A stretch of 64,000 bases of DNA, taken from positions 1,488,001-1,552,000 of the forward strand of contig NZ_VMHN01000001.1 of the NCBI RefSeq assembly GCF_008795955.1. Direction: 5' to 3'. How positions within the stretch are numbered: position 1 is the first letter of the stretch; the number at the start of each line of letters is the position of its first letter. Below are positions 42,025-50,669 of this stretch, piece by piece. This DNA is from Marinobacter denitrificans (GTDB lineage Bacteria; Pseudomonadota; Gammaproteobacteria; Pseudomonadales; Oleiphilaceae). The position numbers and the translations under genes are program-made. A model generated the notes under the pieces. That model was not told where the DNA came from. It worked only from the letters and a program-made list of their open reading frames with translations, and did not search any database.

Positions 42025-44994
42025 TTAGAGAAGGCCATCCAGCAGGCCACCATCGTCATCGCCGCTGCCATCGTCCGTGCCGCTGTCCGGTTCGTCTCCC
42101 GCATCGGTATTGCCATCGGCGGAACAATCGGTACCTGCGGTGTCGGCATCCTTGACGACACAGGGGTTTTCGACGCTCACGGATCCCAATGTGAACAACT
42201 CCAGCATCTGGGCAGTCATTTCAGCGAAAACGGCACTGGAAGAGAACGGATCGGCGCTCTTCTGTCCGGCGGAAATCGGGTTACCGTGCGAGCCTTCACG
42301 ATAGCGGGTGATGTACGGCAGGGCCGATGCCGAGTCGAGTGGTGTTGGCTCCGCCCCCATGGACGCTGCCAGGGGGTCGGTCCCGGCCAGCGGCATGTTT
42401 TCCCCGGCTATCACAAAACCGGTTTCAGGAACGGTGCTCATCAGGGGACCAAGATCGTACAGCAGGGAATCCGCAGCGTTCGGGATCGTATTATCGGTCG
42501 GGCGCTTCTCATCCTCAGGTACACCTGTCATTTCTGTCAGCAAGACCGGCTCACCCACGTAAAGCGGTGCAAATGCGACCGGGTCCGCAGAATCCAGCAG
42601 GCCCTGGAAGACATTGAAGTAGATATTCAGCTCTGTTCGGCCCTGGGCCAGAAGGCCACCGGACGCGGCGTCAAGGCCTGGCAGTACGAGAGGGGCGACC
42701 GACTGGGAGTTTTCAACAAGACGGGCAAATCCACCACCGGTGTTGAGGAAGTTGGCCGCAGTGACGGGGTTGAGGCTGGTGTTGCCGGCGTCAAATGCGG
42801 CGTTGGTAACGTGCGGTACGGCCACGCCGCCCATGCCGCTCAAAGAGTGACTCAGGAAATACACCCGACTGGTGTCGATGTTGAGGCCATTGGCGCAACT
42901 GCCACAATCGGCGATCGCTTCTTCAATAGCCAGAAGCGATGCGTTCACGTTCAACAGATCCAGTGCGCCCTGGCGCATGTTGTCGAGGGTGTTGGCGTAG
43001 TTGGCAAAATTCAGGAACAGGCTGCCGGATTCCGGCGCTTCCAGTTCCGACGCTGGCACCGGGTTCAGGTTTGCATCCGCTGCGAAACCGAAATGGCGCT
43101 CCGTTGCATCGGCCGAGGCTCCGGCCTGGGTGGTGATCGGGTTCAGCCCAACAATGCCCTCCTCAAAAATACCGTGAAGCGGCTGGTCGATACCAATAGT
43201 GATAAAGCAGTCGTCAGCGGAATCCGCGATACAGGTCAGGCCGGCGGCTGTTGCCAGCGGCAGTATGGCTGAGCGGTCCGTGGTCGCAGCATGCTGATAG
43301 ATGATCACCGGGAACCCATCCGCAGATGGCGGTGTTGAAGTTTCTTCCGGCGCAGCTATAACGATGGGAACTGTCGTATCCGCGGTCTTGGCCGCAAATG
43401 GGAAGCGGTAGGTGATACGATCAGAAGGCGCTGCCTCCAGGGAGTCGTGGTCAGAAAAGTCAGCCGCCAGCCAGTTACTTAGGGCCAACGGGGCGCCATC
43501 GCCTTCTTCCGGCAAGGACTGATAGTACGGCAGAGTAATTTCGCCTTCGTACACCCGGATATCCAGGTCTATCGAAAGGTCGCCCACGCCGGCACTCTGG
43601 CGAAGCGCCGGATTCACGTCGCCGCCCTCACGCTGACTGAAAACTCGAACAGTCCGCGGTTTTGGGGTATCCAGAACGCTGTTTGCAGCGGTGGCAAGCG
43701 CCTGGGCTTCGGCTTCCTGATCGGACACGTTATCGACGGCCAAGGCGGTTGCAGCCTGCAGTGCAAAGGCAACCCGGCGGTCTTCCTCGCTATCAGACAC
43801 GATATCATCGTAGTTAACGGTCACGCCGCCGGCCTGAGCGTCATTGAGTACTGCGGCAAGCTCGTCGTCGTACAGACGGAAGGTGATATCGGTGAGAATG
43901 TTGAAGATTTCGTCGTTGATGCTTTGCTGTTGCGCCGTGGCCGACCCGCCCAGTGGTTGTTGGCTCAGGTTGTAGAAACCTGAGATCAGTTGGTCAAGGC
44001 CTTCCTGACGAGCCTGGATGCCAAGGCTGGAGCGGAAGAACGTGATCGGGGCGGCATTTGCCAGCAATATGTCATCGACGGCGGTGGTGGTGATGGTGGT
44101 GGAGAACACCACGTCGTCAAAGTCAGCGGAATAGCCTGCAGCGGCACCGGCCTCCCGTTTAAAATCGAAGTAGTCCGATGCCAGCTGGCGCGCAGGCAAG
44201 AGGGCTTCCCGGAAGGGTTCAAAAGCCGCGTTGGAAAGAATCTTGTCCGGGTTTGCCACGGATTGATAGGTGGGTGCTCCCACCAGCGGCTCCCCCTCAG
44301 CGTCGACGATATCGTTCGTTATCGCCAGGGCATAACGGGTTTTGGGTGCCAGGGGCTGGAGCGGCAGAATCCGGATCATGTTGTTCTGGCCGCCATCGAT
44401 GTCCAGCAGTTCTACCCGGACTTTCTGCTCAATCAGGAAGTCGAAGATGGCCGCGGCTCCGGCAGTGTCACCGCTCTCCTGCAGCGCCAGGGCCCGGCGG
44501 TACTGAATCTCCGGCGTGATCCCCGCTACTTCTCCAGCTGCCTGTACCAGGCTGTCGCCGCTGGCGTATTCAAGAGGAATCAGGAACACGTTCTGTCCGG
44601 GATTGGGAACAACCTCACCATCCACCGAAATAAAGTCACGGGCATCCAGTGTCTGCTGGCTGTCGATGCTGGCACTGATCTTGATGTCTATCGGGGCAAG
44701 CACAGAATTGCCGTCAAGAAAACCGATGCCGGTGGTCACCGGATTTGCCGGGTCGCTGCCATTGAGCATGGTGCCGTCATCAACGTCGCTCAGGTAAAAG
44801 AGCGCATCGCTGGGAATGGGGAACTCGGTTTCCAGCGGATCAAAGAGCGGGTGGGTACCACGCTCCAATCCAGGGTTGCTAATGGTGTAGTCCGGGTTTG
44901 CGTTTTTCGTGGTTTCGCTGCTGCTTTCAAAACAACCGGTCAGGCCAATTGACGCGATAGCCAGCGTCAGTAGCGATGCTTGGCGAATGAACAT
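42025..44994 (-). CDS. Pla-1/VolA-type lipase, predicted surface lipoprotein
   Basis: A 989-residue lipoprotein. ATG 44994 follows AGAGG, and the signal peptide ends in the lipobox LTGC. The opening of the mature part (TEFPIPSDALFYLSDVDDGT) and the later repeats fit the bacterial virulence-factor lipase (Pla-1/cef) family that includes Vibrio VolA, a surface-exposed lysophospholipase. The probable nucleophile elbow is LSHSLSGMGG (codons 42838-42855 and onward), where both glycines of GxSxG appear as Ser. The C-terminus is an acidic Gly/Asp-rich tail after a CVVKDADTAGTDCS loop. It would release fatty acids at the cell surface for the uptake proteins encoded downstream. Confidence 0.85.
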   Translation of the reverse strand: MFIRQASLLTLAIASIGLTGCFESSSETTKNANPDYTISNPGLERGTHPLFDPLETEFPIPSDALFYLSDVDDGTMLNGSDPANPVTTGIGFLDGNSVLAPIDIKISASIDSQQTLDARDFISVDGEVVPNPGQNVFLIPLEYASGDSLVQAAGEVAGITPEIQYRRALALQESGDTAGAAAIFDFLIEQKVRVELLDIDGGQNNMIRILPLQPLAPKTRYALAITNDIVDAEGEPLVGAPTYQSVANPDKILSNAAFEPFREALLPARQLASDYFDFKREAGAAAGYSADFDDVVFSTTITTTAVDDILLANAAPITFFRSSLGIQARQEGLDQLISGFYNLSQQPLGGSATAQQQSINDEIFNILTDITFRLYDDELAAVLNDAQAGGVTVNYDDIVSDSEEDRRVAFALQAATALAVDNVSDQEAEAQALATAANSVLDTPKPRTVRVFSQREGGDVNPALRQSAGVGDLSIDLDIRVYEGEITLPYYQSLPEEGDGAPLALSNWLAADFSDHDSLEAAPSDRITYRFPFAAKTADTTVPIVIAAPEETSTPPSADGFPVIIYQHAATTDRSAILPLATAAGLTCIADSADDCFITIGIDQPLHGIFEEGIVGLNPITTQAGASADATERHFGFAADANLNPVPASELEAPESGSLFLNFANYANTLDNMRQGALDLLNVNASLLAIEEAIADCGSCANGLNIDTSRVYFLSHSLSGMGGVAVPHVTNAAFDAGNTSLNPVTAANFLNTGGGFARLVENSQSVAPLVLPGLDAASGGLLAQGRTELNIYFNVFQGLLDSADPVAFAPLYVGEPVLLTEMTGVPEDEKRPTDNTIPNAADSLLYDLGPLMSTVPETGFVIAGENMPLAGTDPLAASMGAEPTPLDSASALPYITRYREGSHGNPISAGQKSADPFSSSAVFAEMTAQMLELFTLGSVSVENPCVVKDADTAGTDCSADGNTDAGDEPDSGTDDGSGDDDGGLLDGLL

Positions 44995-45178
44995 ACTTGC
45001 ATACCTCTGTTCGTTTTTTGTAGTTCGGAACACGCCCTGTGTCTTTCGGCCTTACACGGAAGTCTAATTGCAGTGGTTCCAAAAAAATTTTCCCAACGTG
45101 CCGGAAATTTGCACGAACAGGTGCTAACTGGTTCTTGTACCGCCAAATTTGTCTCGAACAGAGACAGAAAAGGATGGT

Positions 45179-45811
45179 ATGTTCAACATTTGGCAACACG
45201 TCCCGACTACGGACCGAGGAAACAGATTGGCATTGCTCCCGTTTCGATCATCGCAGTCAAAGCGTTTTGACCGGCTTGTCCTGCCCTACATGAGAGGCAT
45301 GTATAATTTTGCCTACCGGCTGACCGGCCAACAGCAAGACGCCGAGGACCTGGTTCAGGACGTTGTCGTCAAACTGTATCCCCGCCTGGACGAACTCGAA
45401 AAAGTGCAACAGCCACAGCCATGGCTCAACCGGGTTCTCTACCGCCATTTCGTGGACCTTACCCGCAAACAGTCCAGCCAGAGGGAAATCAATGCAAGCA
45501 TGCTGGTGTCTGCTGAGAACCAGACTTCCTTCATGGAATCGCTTGGCGAGGCGGGCCCCGATGCCTCCGCCGGTATTGACCAGGCCCGCATTGATGACAC
45601 CGTAAAACGCCTGCTGAATACCCTGCCCCCGGACCAGAGAACCCTACTCCTGCTTCACGATGCTGATGGCTGGCGCCAGGAGGACATAGCACAGGTTCTT
45701 GATGTCCCGGTAGGGACGATAAAATCACGGCTACACCGGTCCAGGGCATTCATGCGTGAGCGGCTGAAAAAACAACTGGAACCTTTCGAAAGGCAACAAC
45801 GTGAGGGATGA
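45179..45811 (+). CDS. ECF-type RNA polymerase sigma factor
   Basis: A 210-residue sigma-70 family member with region 2 (YNFAYRLTGQQQDAEDLVQD, about residues 41-60) and region 4 (LPPDQRTLLLLHDADGWRQE followed by IAQVLDVPVGTIKSRLHRSR), but no regions 1 and 3, hence ECF type. ATG 45179 sits behind AAGGAT and is preferred over the in-frame codon at 45149. The next gene encodes its zinc-finger anti-sigma factor. Divergence from the lipase gene (185 bp gap) and co-direction with envelope genes suggest control of an outer-membrane programme. Confidence 0.92.
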   Translation: MFNIWQHVPTTDRGNRLALLPFRSSQSKRFDRLVLPYMRGMYNFAYRLTGQQQDAEDLVQDVVVKLYPRLDELEKVQQPQPWLNRVLYRHFVDLTRKQSSQREINASMLVSAENQTSFMESLGEAGPDASAGIDQARIDDTVKRLLNTLPPDQRTLLLLHDADGWRQEDIAQVLDVPVGTIKSRLHRSRAFMRERLKKQLEPFERQQREG

Positions 45812-45824
45812 AGAGGTGAATGCC

Positions 45825-46508
45825 ATGACGTGTCGTCAGTTCCATCAAGAGGTCGACAGCCTGGTTCGCGGCGAACTTCCGCCGCGCGAACAGGAAGCCC
45901 TCCAGGCCCATGCATCCGTGTGCCCGGACTGTTCCGAGCTCTGGGAGGACCAACGACGCCTCCATGAAGGCCTCATGGCCCAGACCATTCCCGAACCGAA
46001 CGCCGATTTCGAAGCACGGATTCGAGCGCTGGCGCTGTCAGGAAGTTCGGCCCCCCGTGCCGGTCTTCCAAACGCCCCGATGTGGGCTTCGGCGGTTGCC
46101 GCCGTACTGGCACTTGGCATTTTCATTGGCATGCAGATTGGCCCGGTGGACGTAGCGCCCTCCGGCGAAGATCTGGCGGAAACCACGGACAAGAACACAG
46201 CGGAGCCAGCCTCTGCGCTCCAGGCTGCTCCCGACGTGAGAACCGTCAGGCTGGCCTTCAATTCCCGCCGGGCCATGGAGAACGTAACCCTGACCCTGGA
46301 AATGCCCCCCAATGCCGAACTGGCGCCGTTCCCGGGCCGCCAGACTATCAGCTGGAAGGTGAACCTCAAGGAAGGCGACAACGTGCTGGCGTTGCCCATA
46401 CACGTACTGTTTCCCGGGTCGGGCGAACTGGTCGCTCACCTGGACGATGGCACGCGGCGCAAGACATTCAGTACCGCTATTCCAGAAAATACGGAGCCCT
46501 CATCATGA
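45825..46508 (+). CDS. Anti-sigma factor with zinc-finger (zf-HC2) domain
   Basis: A 227-residue single-pass inner-membrane protein that should hold the ECF sigma factor inactive. The N-terminal zf-HC2 motif is H-x3-C-x2-C (AHASVCPDCSELW), with MTCRQFHQEVDSL before it. One membrane helix lies at about residues 86-106 (MWASAVAAVLALGIFIGMQIG), and a periplasmic domain of about 120 residues follows. ATG 45825 has GAGGTG upstream; a GTG at 45801 that overlaps the sigma gene is an alternative. The stop overlaps the next start (ATGA). Release is presumably by a periplasmic signal. Confidence 0.88.
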   Translation: MTCRQFHQEVDSLVRGELPPREQEALQAHASVCPDCSELWEDQRRLHEGLMAQTIPEPNADFEARIRALALSGSSAPRAGLPNAPMWASAVAAVLALGIFIGMQIGPVDVAPSGEDLAETTDKNTAEPASALQAAPDVRTVRLAFNSRRAMENVTLTLEMPPNAELAPFPGRQTISWKVNLKEGDNVLALPIHVLFPGSGELVAHLDDGTRRKTFSTAIPENTEPSS

Positions 46509-46987
46509 ACAGCAATACCCTTACACCCTGGCTCGCTCCGGCCATCTTCTGTGTTCTGCTTGCAGCACCCGGCCTCTCCCACGCCCAGGACGATCTGGAT
46601 GTGACCATGAGAATGGTTACGGATGACCAGGAACTGGACGACTCCTTTGTACAGCAACTTGAGCTGCCGGAGTCAGTGGATTCGCCTGCCGGACCAGCCG
46701 ACTTCGGAGACATCCAGACGGACTCCGAAGATTTTGCCGCTGAAGCCCGCGAAGACATGCTGGATATTGAAGAAACGCTTGCCGAGGAATCGCGGGAGTC
46801 GCGCGATGCCCTTGGCACAGAGCTGCCTGGCGAGATTATAGAGGAAGCGCCGGAACTGGATTTGCCGGGCCTTGAAGATCCGGAACTGGAGCTTCCGGGC
46901 ACGGATGATACTGACCTGGACCTTGATACAGACCTCGATCTGCTGGACGACGACCCGCTGAACGTGGAGGATACCGAACTGCAATAA
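46505..46987 (+). CDS. Secreted highly acidic protein of the sigma-factor operon
   Basis: A 160-residue product. A Sec signal peptide (about 1-28, cleaved after LSHA) is followed by a mature part dominated by Asp, Glu, Leu and Pro, with few basic residues. The C-terminal third is built from short repeats such as PELDLPGLEDPELELPG and TDLDLDTDLDLL. Its ATG overlaps the anti-sigma stop by 4 bp, so coupling is strong. No family is recognised. Such an acidic polypeptide may bind calcium or act as a flexible periplasmic partner of the barrel protein encoded next; both are guesses. Confidence 0.78.
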   Translation: MNSNTLTPWLAPAIFCVLLAAPGLSHAQDDLDVTMRMVTDDQELDDSFVQQLELPESVDSPAGPADFGDIQTDSEDFAAEAREDMLDIEETLAEESRESRDALGTELPGEIIEEAPELDLPGLEDPELELPGTDDTDLDLDTDLDLLDDDPLNVEDTELQ

Positions 46988-47083
46988 ATGCAGACGTCAC
47001 AGTTACCGCCTCCGGGCTGGCACTGGCCCATCCAATGACTGTTATACTCTGAGTTCGAGTTCAGACCATTCCGGAGAGAGTAT

Positions 47084-48400
47084 TTGCGCAGGTTTCTGCC
47101 AGTGGCCCTGCTTGTGTGTGTGGCCCTTTCGACAACCAGTGTTCAGGGAAAGACACCAGAGGCAAAAGCCCACTTCCAGGCCGGCGTTCAGGCTTTCAAT
47201 GACGGCGAGCTGGACAAGGCGCGCCGCTATCTTGAGTCCGCAGCCGAACAGGGTCTGAACTCGCGCTCGCTCAGCTACAATCTCGGTGTGGTGTACTACA
47301 AGCTCGGGCAGTACGAAAAAGCAGAACAAACCTTCCGGCAGCTTATCCCCACCCGCCAGAAAGCACTCGCCTATTACAACATCGGCCTTACCGCACTGGC
47401 CCGGGAAAACCGTCCCGCGGCGGAAGAGGCCTTCCGGGCGGTACTTGCCTCCGCCCCCGACGATAACCTGTTATCCCTTGCCACCCGACAGCTCGAACGT
47501 CTCGATCCGGCAACGCCCAGGGCAGTGGCCAAAAAGCGTTGGGCCGGGCTGATTTCCGTAGGCGGGGGTTATGAGGACAATGTCGCCCTGTTCCCGGACA
47601 CCGCTCCGGAAAAGCTGGACAGTGGTTTTATAGAAGCACTCGCCGCCGCTTCCTATTACCTGCACGGCGATGCCATGGCGGGACTTCGCTCGGATTTGAA
47701 GTTTTTTTCCCGGCAATACCCCTCCGAACATGACTTTGATATTCAGGTGGTTCAGGCGGAAGCAAGATGGGTCCAGCAAACCGGCCCCGGGCACGTCAGT
47801 CTCGGCCTTGGCGGCGACTATATCTGGCAGGACCGCCGATCCCGTGAACGCCGGGCCAAGCTCATGGCGGGTCTGACCACCCGCGACTGTCCCGGGCCGG
47901 GCTCACGGTGCCAGATCAAGGCCGAGGCTGCCCGGGTATTTCCCGAGCCGGGGTTCGAAGCCTATCAGGGCGAGATGTATCGGCTGGACGCCCAATACCG
48001 GGTCCGCCCCGGAAACTGGTCCGGGAAACTTAGGTACCGGGCCGAATACAATGATCGCGACAACCTGGAGACCAGAAGCGAATTCTTCAGTGTGTCGCCG
48101 CAACGACATGGCCTTGACGCAAGCGTTGGCTATGGCCTCACCGACAAACTGACGGTTGAAGCAGGCGCCGGCTTCCGCTTCAGTTACTATCGCACGCCAC
48201 ATCAGCTGCACATTCCCGAAGGCACACAGACAATACGTCGCGAAGACAAGCGCTACACTCTCTCGGTCGGCACCACCTACCGCGTTTCAGGCCACACCTC
48301 TGTGAGCGTGGATGTCGATCGCACGGATAATGACAGCAACATCGATCGCTACCGCTATGATCGCCACACTGCAACCGCCAGCATTGCCATCGGATTCTGA
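47084..48400 (+). CDS. TPR plus outer-membrane beta-barrel protein (Slam-like architecture)
   Basis: A 438-residue exported protein beginning at TTG 47084; no ATG is available, and GGAGAG lies 3-5 bp upstream, so TTG is the supported start. After a signal peptide (about 1-22) come three to four TPR units (about 25-145: AHFQAGVQAFNDGELDKARR, LSYNLGVVYYKLGQYEKAEQ). About 280 residues of alternating strands follow, ending HTATASIAIGF with a terminal Phe. TPR followed by a C-terminal barrel is the architecture of Slam (DUF560), which exports surface lipoproteins. I infer architecture, not confirmed homology. It is fourth in the ECF operon. Confidence 0.78.
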   Translation: MRRFLPVALLVCVALSTTSVQGKTPEAKAHFQAGVQAFNDGELDKARRYLESAAEQGLNSRSLSYNLGVVYYKLGQYEKAEQTFRQLIPTRQKALAYYNIGLTALARENRPAAEEAFRAVLASAPDDNLLSLATRQLERLDPATPRAVAKKRWAGLISVGGGYEDNVALFPDTAPEKLDSGFIEALAAASYYLHGDAMAGLRSDLKFFSRQYPSEHDFDIQVVQAEARWVQQTGPGHVSLGLGGDYIWQDRRSRERRAKLMAGLTTRDCPGPGSRCQIKAEAARVFPEPGFEAYQGEMYRLDAQYRVRPGNWSGKLRYRAEYNDRDNLETRSEFFSVSPQRHGLDASVGYGLTDKLTVEAGAGFRFSYYRTPHQLHIPEGTQTIRREDKRYTLSVGTTYRVSGHTSVSVDVDRTDNDSNIDRYRYDRHTATASIAIGF

Positions 48401-48489
48401 CTCCAACGCAAACAGATGGAACTCCCGGCCATTTCAAGGGTCACTAGGCGCCATACAGTCATCAAAATCCCCCGATAAGCGGAGAAGCC

Positions 48490-49338
48490 ATGCTCAGTGT
48501 AGGCGTCGGTCCCTTCAGCCTTTCCATTGGACACCTGTTACTGATTCTGGCTTTTGTTGTTGCCTTGCTTGTCGGGGCATTGGCTGGCCGTAAGGAAAAC
48601 CTCCCCATATCCGGCGCGCTGGCCGATATTTTCCTCGTCGCTATGTTAGCGGCACGGATCGGCTTTGTAGTGCGTTACTTTGAACACTATCAGGACGACT
48701 GGCTGGGCATCATCGATATTCGCGATGGTGGCTTCGATGTGGTCTCTGGACTGGTGGTGGCGCTGGGTTTCACCAGTTACCTGCTATGGCGGCGCACCAA
48801 CATCCGACGACCGCTGGGGTTCGCTGTGGCGGCAGGCCTGATGACCTGGGGCTTCACCGGCGGCGTGATTGCCTTGATCGACAACCAGACCCAGGGCCTG
48901 CCCGACGTGGCCCTGACCGACCTGAAGGAACAACCAGTCGATCTGGACTCCCTTACTCAGAAACAGCCCACCGTCGTAAACCTCTGGGCTACCTGGTGCC
49001 CGCCCTGCATTCGCGAAATGCCGGTACTGGAGGAAGCCCAGAACCGCTACCCGGGAATCAACTTTGTCTTTGCCAACCAGGGCGAGCACCCCGAAACCAT
49101 CAATCACTTTCTGAGTGAGCAGAACCTGGATCTGGACCATGTGCTCAGCGATCGGCAGGGTGGCTTCGGTCGCGCTATCGGCAGCCAGGGTCTGCCAACC
49201 ACGCTGTTCTATAACGCCCAGGGCAAACTCGTGGACAGCCACATGGGAGAACTCTCAAAAGCCAGCCTGGCCCGAGGTCTTGAACGCTTCGAGGCCAACC
49301 ATTCCGAACATGTACCGTCGCAAGAGGTAACCCAATGA
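48490..49338 (+). CDS. TlpA-like thiol-disulfide oxidoreductase with N-terminal membrane domain
   Basis: A 282-residue membrane-anchored redox protein. The N-terminal 135 residues contain about four hydrophobic segments, arranged like a shortened Lgt-type or DsbD-type membrane domain (GPFSLSIGHLLLILAFVVAL). The C-terminal thioredoxin fold in the periplasm carries the active site WCPPC (in LWATWCPPCIREMP) and the cis-Pro region QGLPTTLFY. It probably hands electrons to the DsbG-like protein, whose start overlaps its stop by 4 bp. The same pairing is seen in Pseudomonas as I recall it. RBS is AAGCGGAGAAG. Confidence 0.85.
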   Translation: MLSVGVGPFSLSIGHLLLILAFVVALLVGALAGRKENLPISGALADIFLVAMLAARIGFVVRYFEHYQDDWLGIIDIRDGGFDVVSGLVVALGFTSYLLWRRTNIRRPLGFAVAAGLMTWGFTGGVIALIDNQTQGLPDVALTDLKEQPVDLDSLTQKQPTVVNLWATWCPPCIREMPVLEEAQNRYPGINFVFANQGEHPETINHFLSEQNLDLDHVLSDRQGGFGRAIGSQGLPTTLFYNAQGKLVDSHMGELSKASLARGLERFEANHSEHVPSQEVTQ

Positions 49339-50111
49339 CCCTGAACTCCCTGAAACGAGTCATGCACTGTGCATTGCTATCCACCGCGGTTATTGCAACC
49401 AGTGCTCAGGCCGAAGACCTTCCACCGGCAATTCAGAACCTGGAACAACAGGGCGTGGAGGTTATAGAAAGCTTTGACGCGCCCGGTGGCTTAACCGGCT
49501 ATGTTGGTGAAATGCGGGGGCGTTCCCTTGCATTCTATCTGACGCCTGATGGCGACCACGTGATTGTGGGCACGATGATGGACAAGGACGGCAACAACCT
49601 GAGCGAGGCCAGTATCCAGGAGCTTGTCGTGGGGCCGAAGTTCGAAAGCGCCTGGCCGGAACTGGAGGAGAGCAACTGGGTCCGGGACGGGGATAAAAAC
49701 GCAGACACGGTCATCTACACCTTCACCGATCCCAACTGCCCTTATTGTCATCGCTTCCGCCAGCAGGCCGAGCCCTGGATCGAGGCCGGCAAGGTACAGC
49801 TGCGCCACATCATGGTAGGCATTCTCAAAGAAGACAGCCTGACCAAAGCAGCCACCATTCTCGGCAGCGAAAACCCCGAATCGGCTATGCAGAAGCACCA
49901 GGCGTCCTTCGAGAAGGGCGGGATTGAGGTAGACCGGAAGCGCGTGAGCGCGGCTCATCTTGAGGTAAAAGCCAACAACAGCCTGATGCAGGAACTGGGC
50001 CTTCAGGCAACACCCAGCACCCTCTATAGGGGAGAGGACGGGAAAATCACAATGGTACAGGGCCTGCCCAATCCGCAGGCTCTGGAACGCATGATGGGCC
50101 CCCGCCCCTGA
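49335..50111 (+). CDS. dsbG: Thiol:disulfide interchange protein DsbG-like
   Basis: A periplasmic disulfide isomerase/chaperone of 258 residues. It has a signal peptide (about 1-26, ending SAQAE), an N-terminal dimerisation region (LEQQGVEVIESFDAPGGLTG) and a thioredoxin domain with the DsbC/G active site in FTDPNCPYCHRF. The cis-Pro loop reads LQATPSTLY. The Pro-Tyr dipeptide between the cysteines is that of DsbG (CPYC), against CGYC in DsbC. It overlaps the TlpA-like gene by 4 bp, so the two are expressed together. Confidence 0.9.
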   Translation: MTLNSLKRVMHCALLSTAVIATSAQAEDLPPAIQNLEQQGVEVIESFDAPGGLTGYVGEMRGRSLAFYLTPDGDHVIVGTMMDKDGNNLSEASIQELVVGPKFESAWPELEESNWVRDGDKNADTVIYTFTDPNCPYCHRFRQQAEPWIEAGKVQLRHIMVGILKEDSLTKAATILGSENPESAMQKHQASFEKGGIEVDRKRVSAAHLEVKANNSLMQELGLQATPSTLYRGEDGKITMVQGLPNPQALERMMGPRP

Positions 50112-50122
50112 CAACACCGGAT

Positions 50123-50147
50123 GTCCCGCCAGCCATGGCGGCGGGAC
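50123..50147. terminator. Hairpin between convergent dsbG and DUF302 genes
   Basis: GTCCCGCC (50123-50130) pairs with GGCGGGAC (50140-50147), and GCCATGGC inside can extend the stem around a one-base bulge. It lies exactly between the two convergent stops. There is no T-run, so termination activity is only likely by position. Confidence 0.45.
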
Positions 50148-50603
50148 TCATTCCGTGGCCGCTTTGGCAAAGTTTGCGAGCGCGCCCTTCACTTTCTCGA
50201 TAACCTCGTCGCAGCCCTCAATATCATGGCGCTGCTTGAGGTACTCGGGGTCGTTGTAGCCAAGCCAGACAACCCCTTCGCTGTCCTCCCAGATCAGCGC
50301 TTTCTGCGGCAGATCAATGGCGACGCTCTGGGCGCACTGCATCAGCGGCGTGCCTACTTTCGGGTTCCCGAAAATCACCACTTCCGTGGATCTCAATTCC
50401 AGCCCCGCTTTTTTGGCACCTTCGGCATGATTGATACGGTTCATCACAGTCATGCCTTTTTCTTCAAGCACCGCCTCCAGCTTGTCTGCCGTGGCTTCGG
50501 TGCTGTGGTTGCTTTTTATCGCCACCATACCCTCGGCAGCCATCACAGACAGGGGAAGGCTCAGCACTACCATCAAGATCAGCCGCTTGAATCCTGCAAA
50601 CAT
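50148..50603 (-). CDS. Secreted DUF302 protein
   Basis: A 151-residue exported protein. The signal peptide covers about 1-22 (VVLSLPLSVMAAE). The DUF302 domain follows, with the family blocks GMTVMNRINHAEGAKKAGL, VVIFGNPKVGTPLMQ and ALIWEDSEGVVWLGYNDP. DUF302 proteins are periplasmic or membrane-associated and often sit with heavy-metal or thiol genes. No activity is known. It stands as a single gene tail-to-tail with the DsbG-like gene. Confidence 0.88.
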   Translation of the reverse strand: MFAGFKRLILMVVLSLPLSVMAAEGMVAIKSNHSTEATADKLEAVLEEKGMTVMNRINHAEGAKKAGLELRSTEVVIFGNPKVGTPLMQCAQSVAIDLPQKALIWEDSEGVVWLGYNDPEYLKQRHDIEGCDEVIEKVKGALANFAKAATE

Positions 50604-50669
50604 TGGACTTTCCTATTGTTGGAATAACGTCCCTAGAGCATAGGTCAGCATGCTGAGAATTTCCCGGCC

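Noticed and set aside
46082..46504. An extended start for the acidic secreted protein
   Set aside because: The upstream part of this frame is the out-of-frame shadow of the anti-sigma gene. The signal peptide begins at 46505 with a coupled ATGA start.
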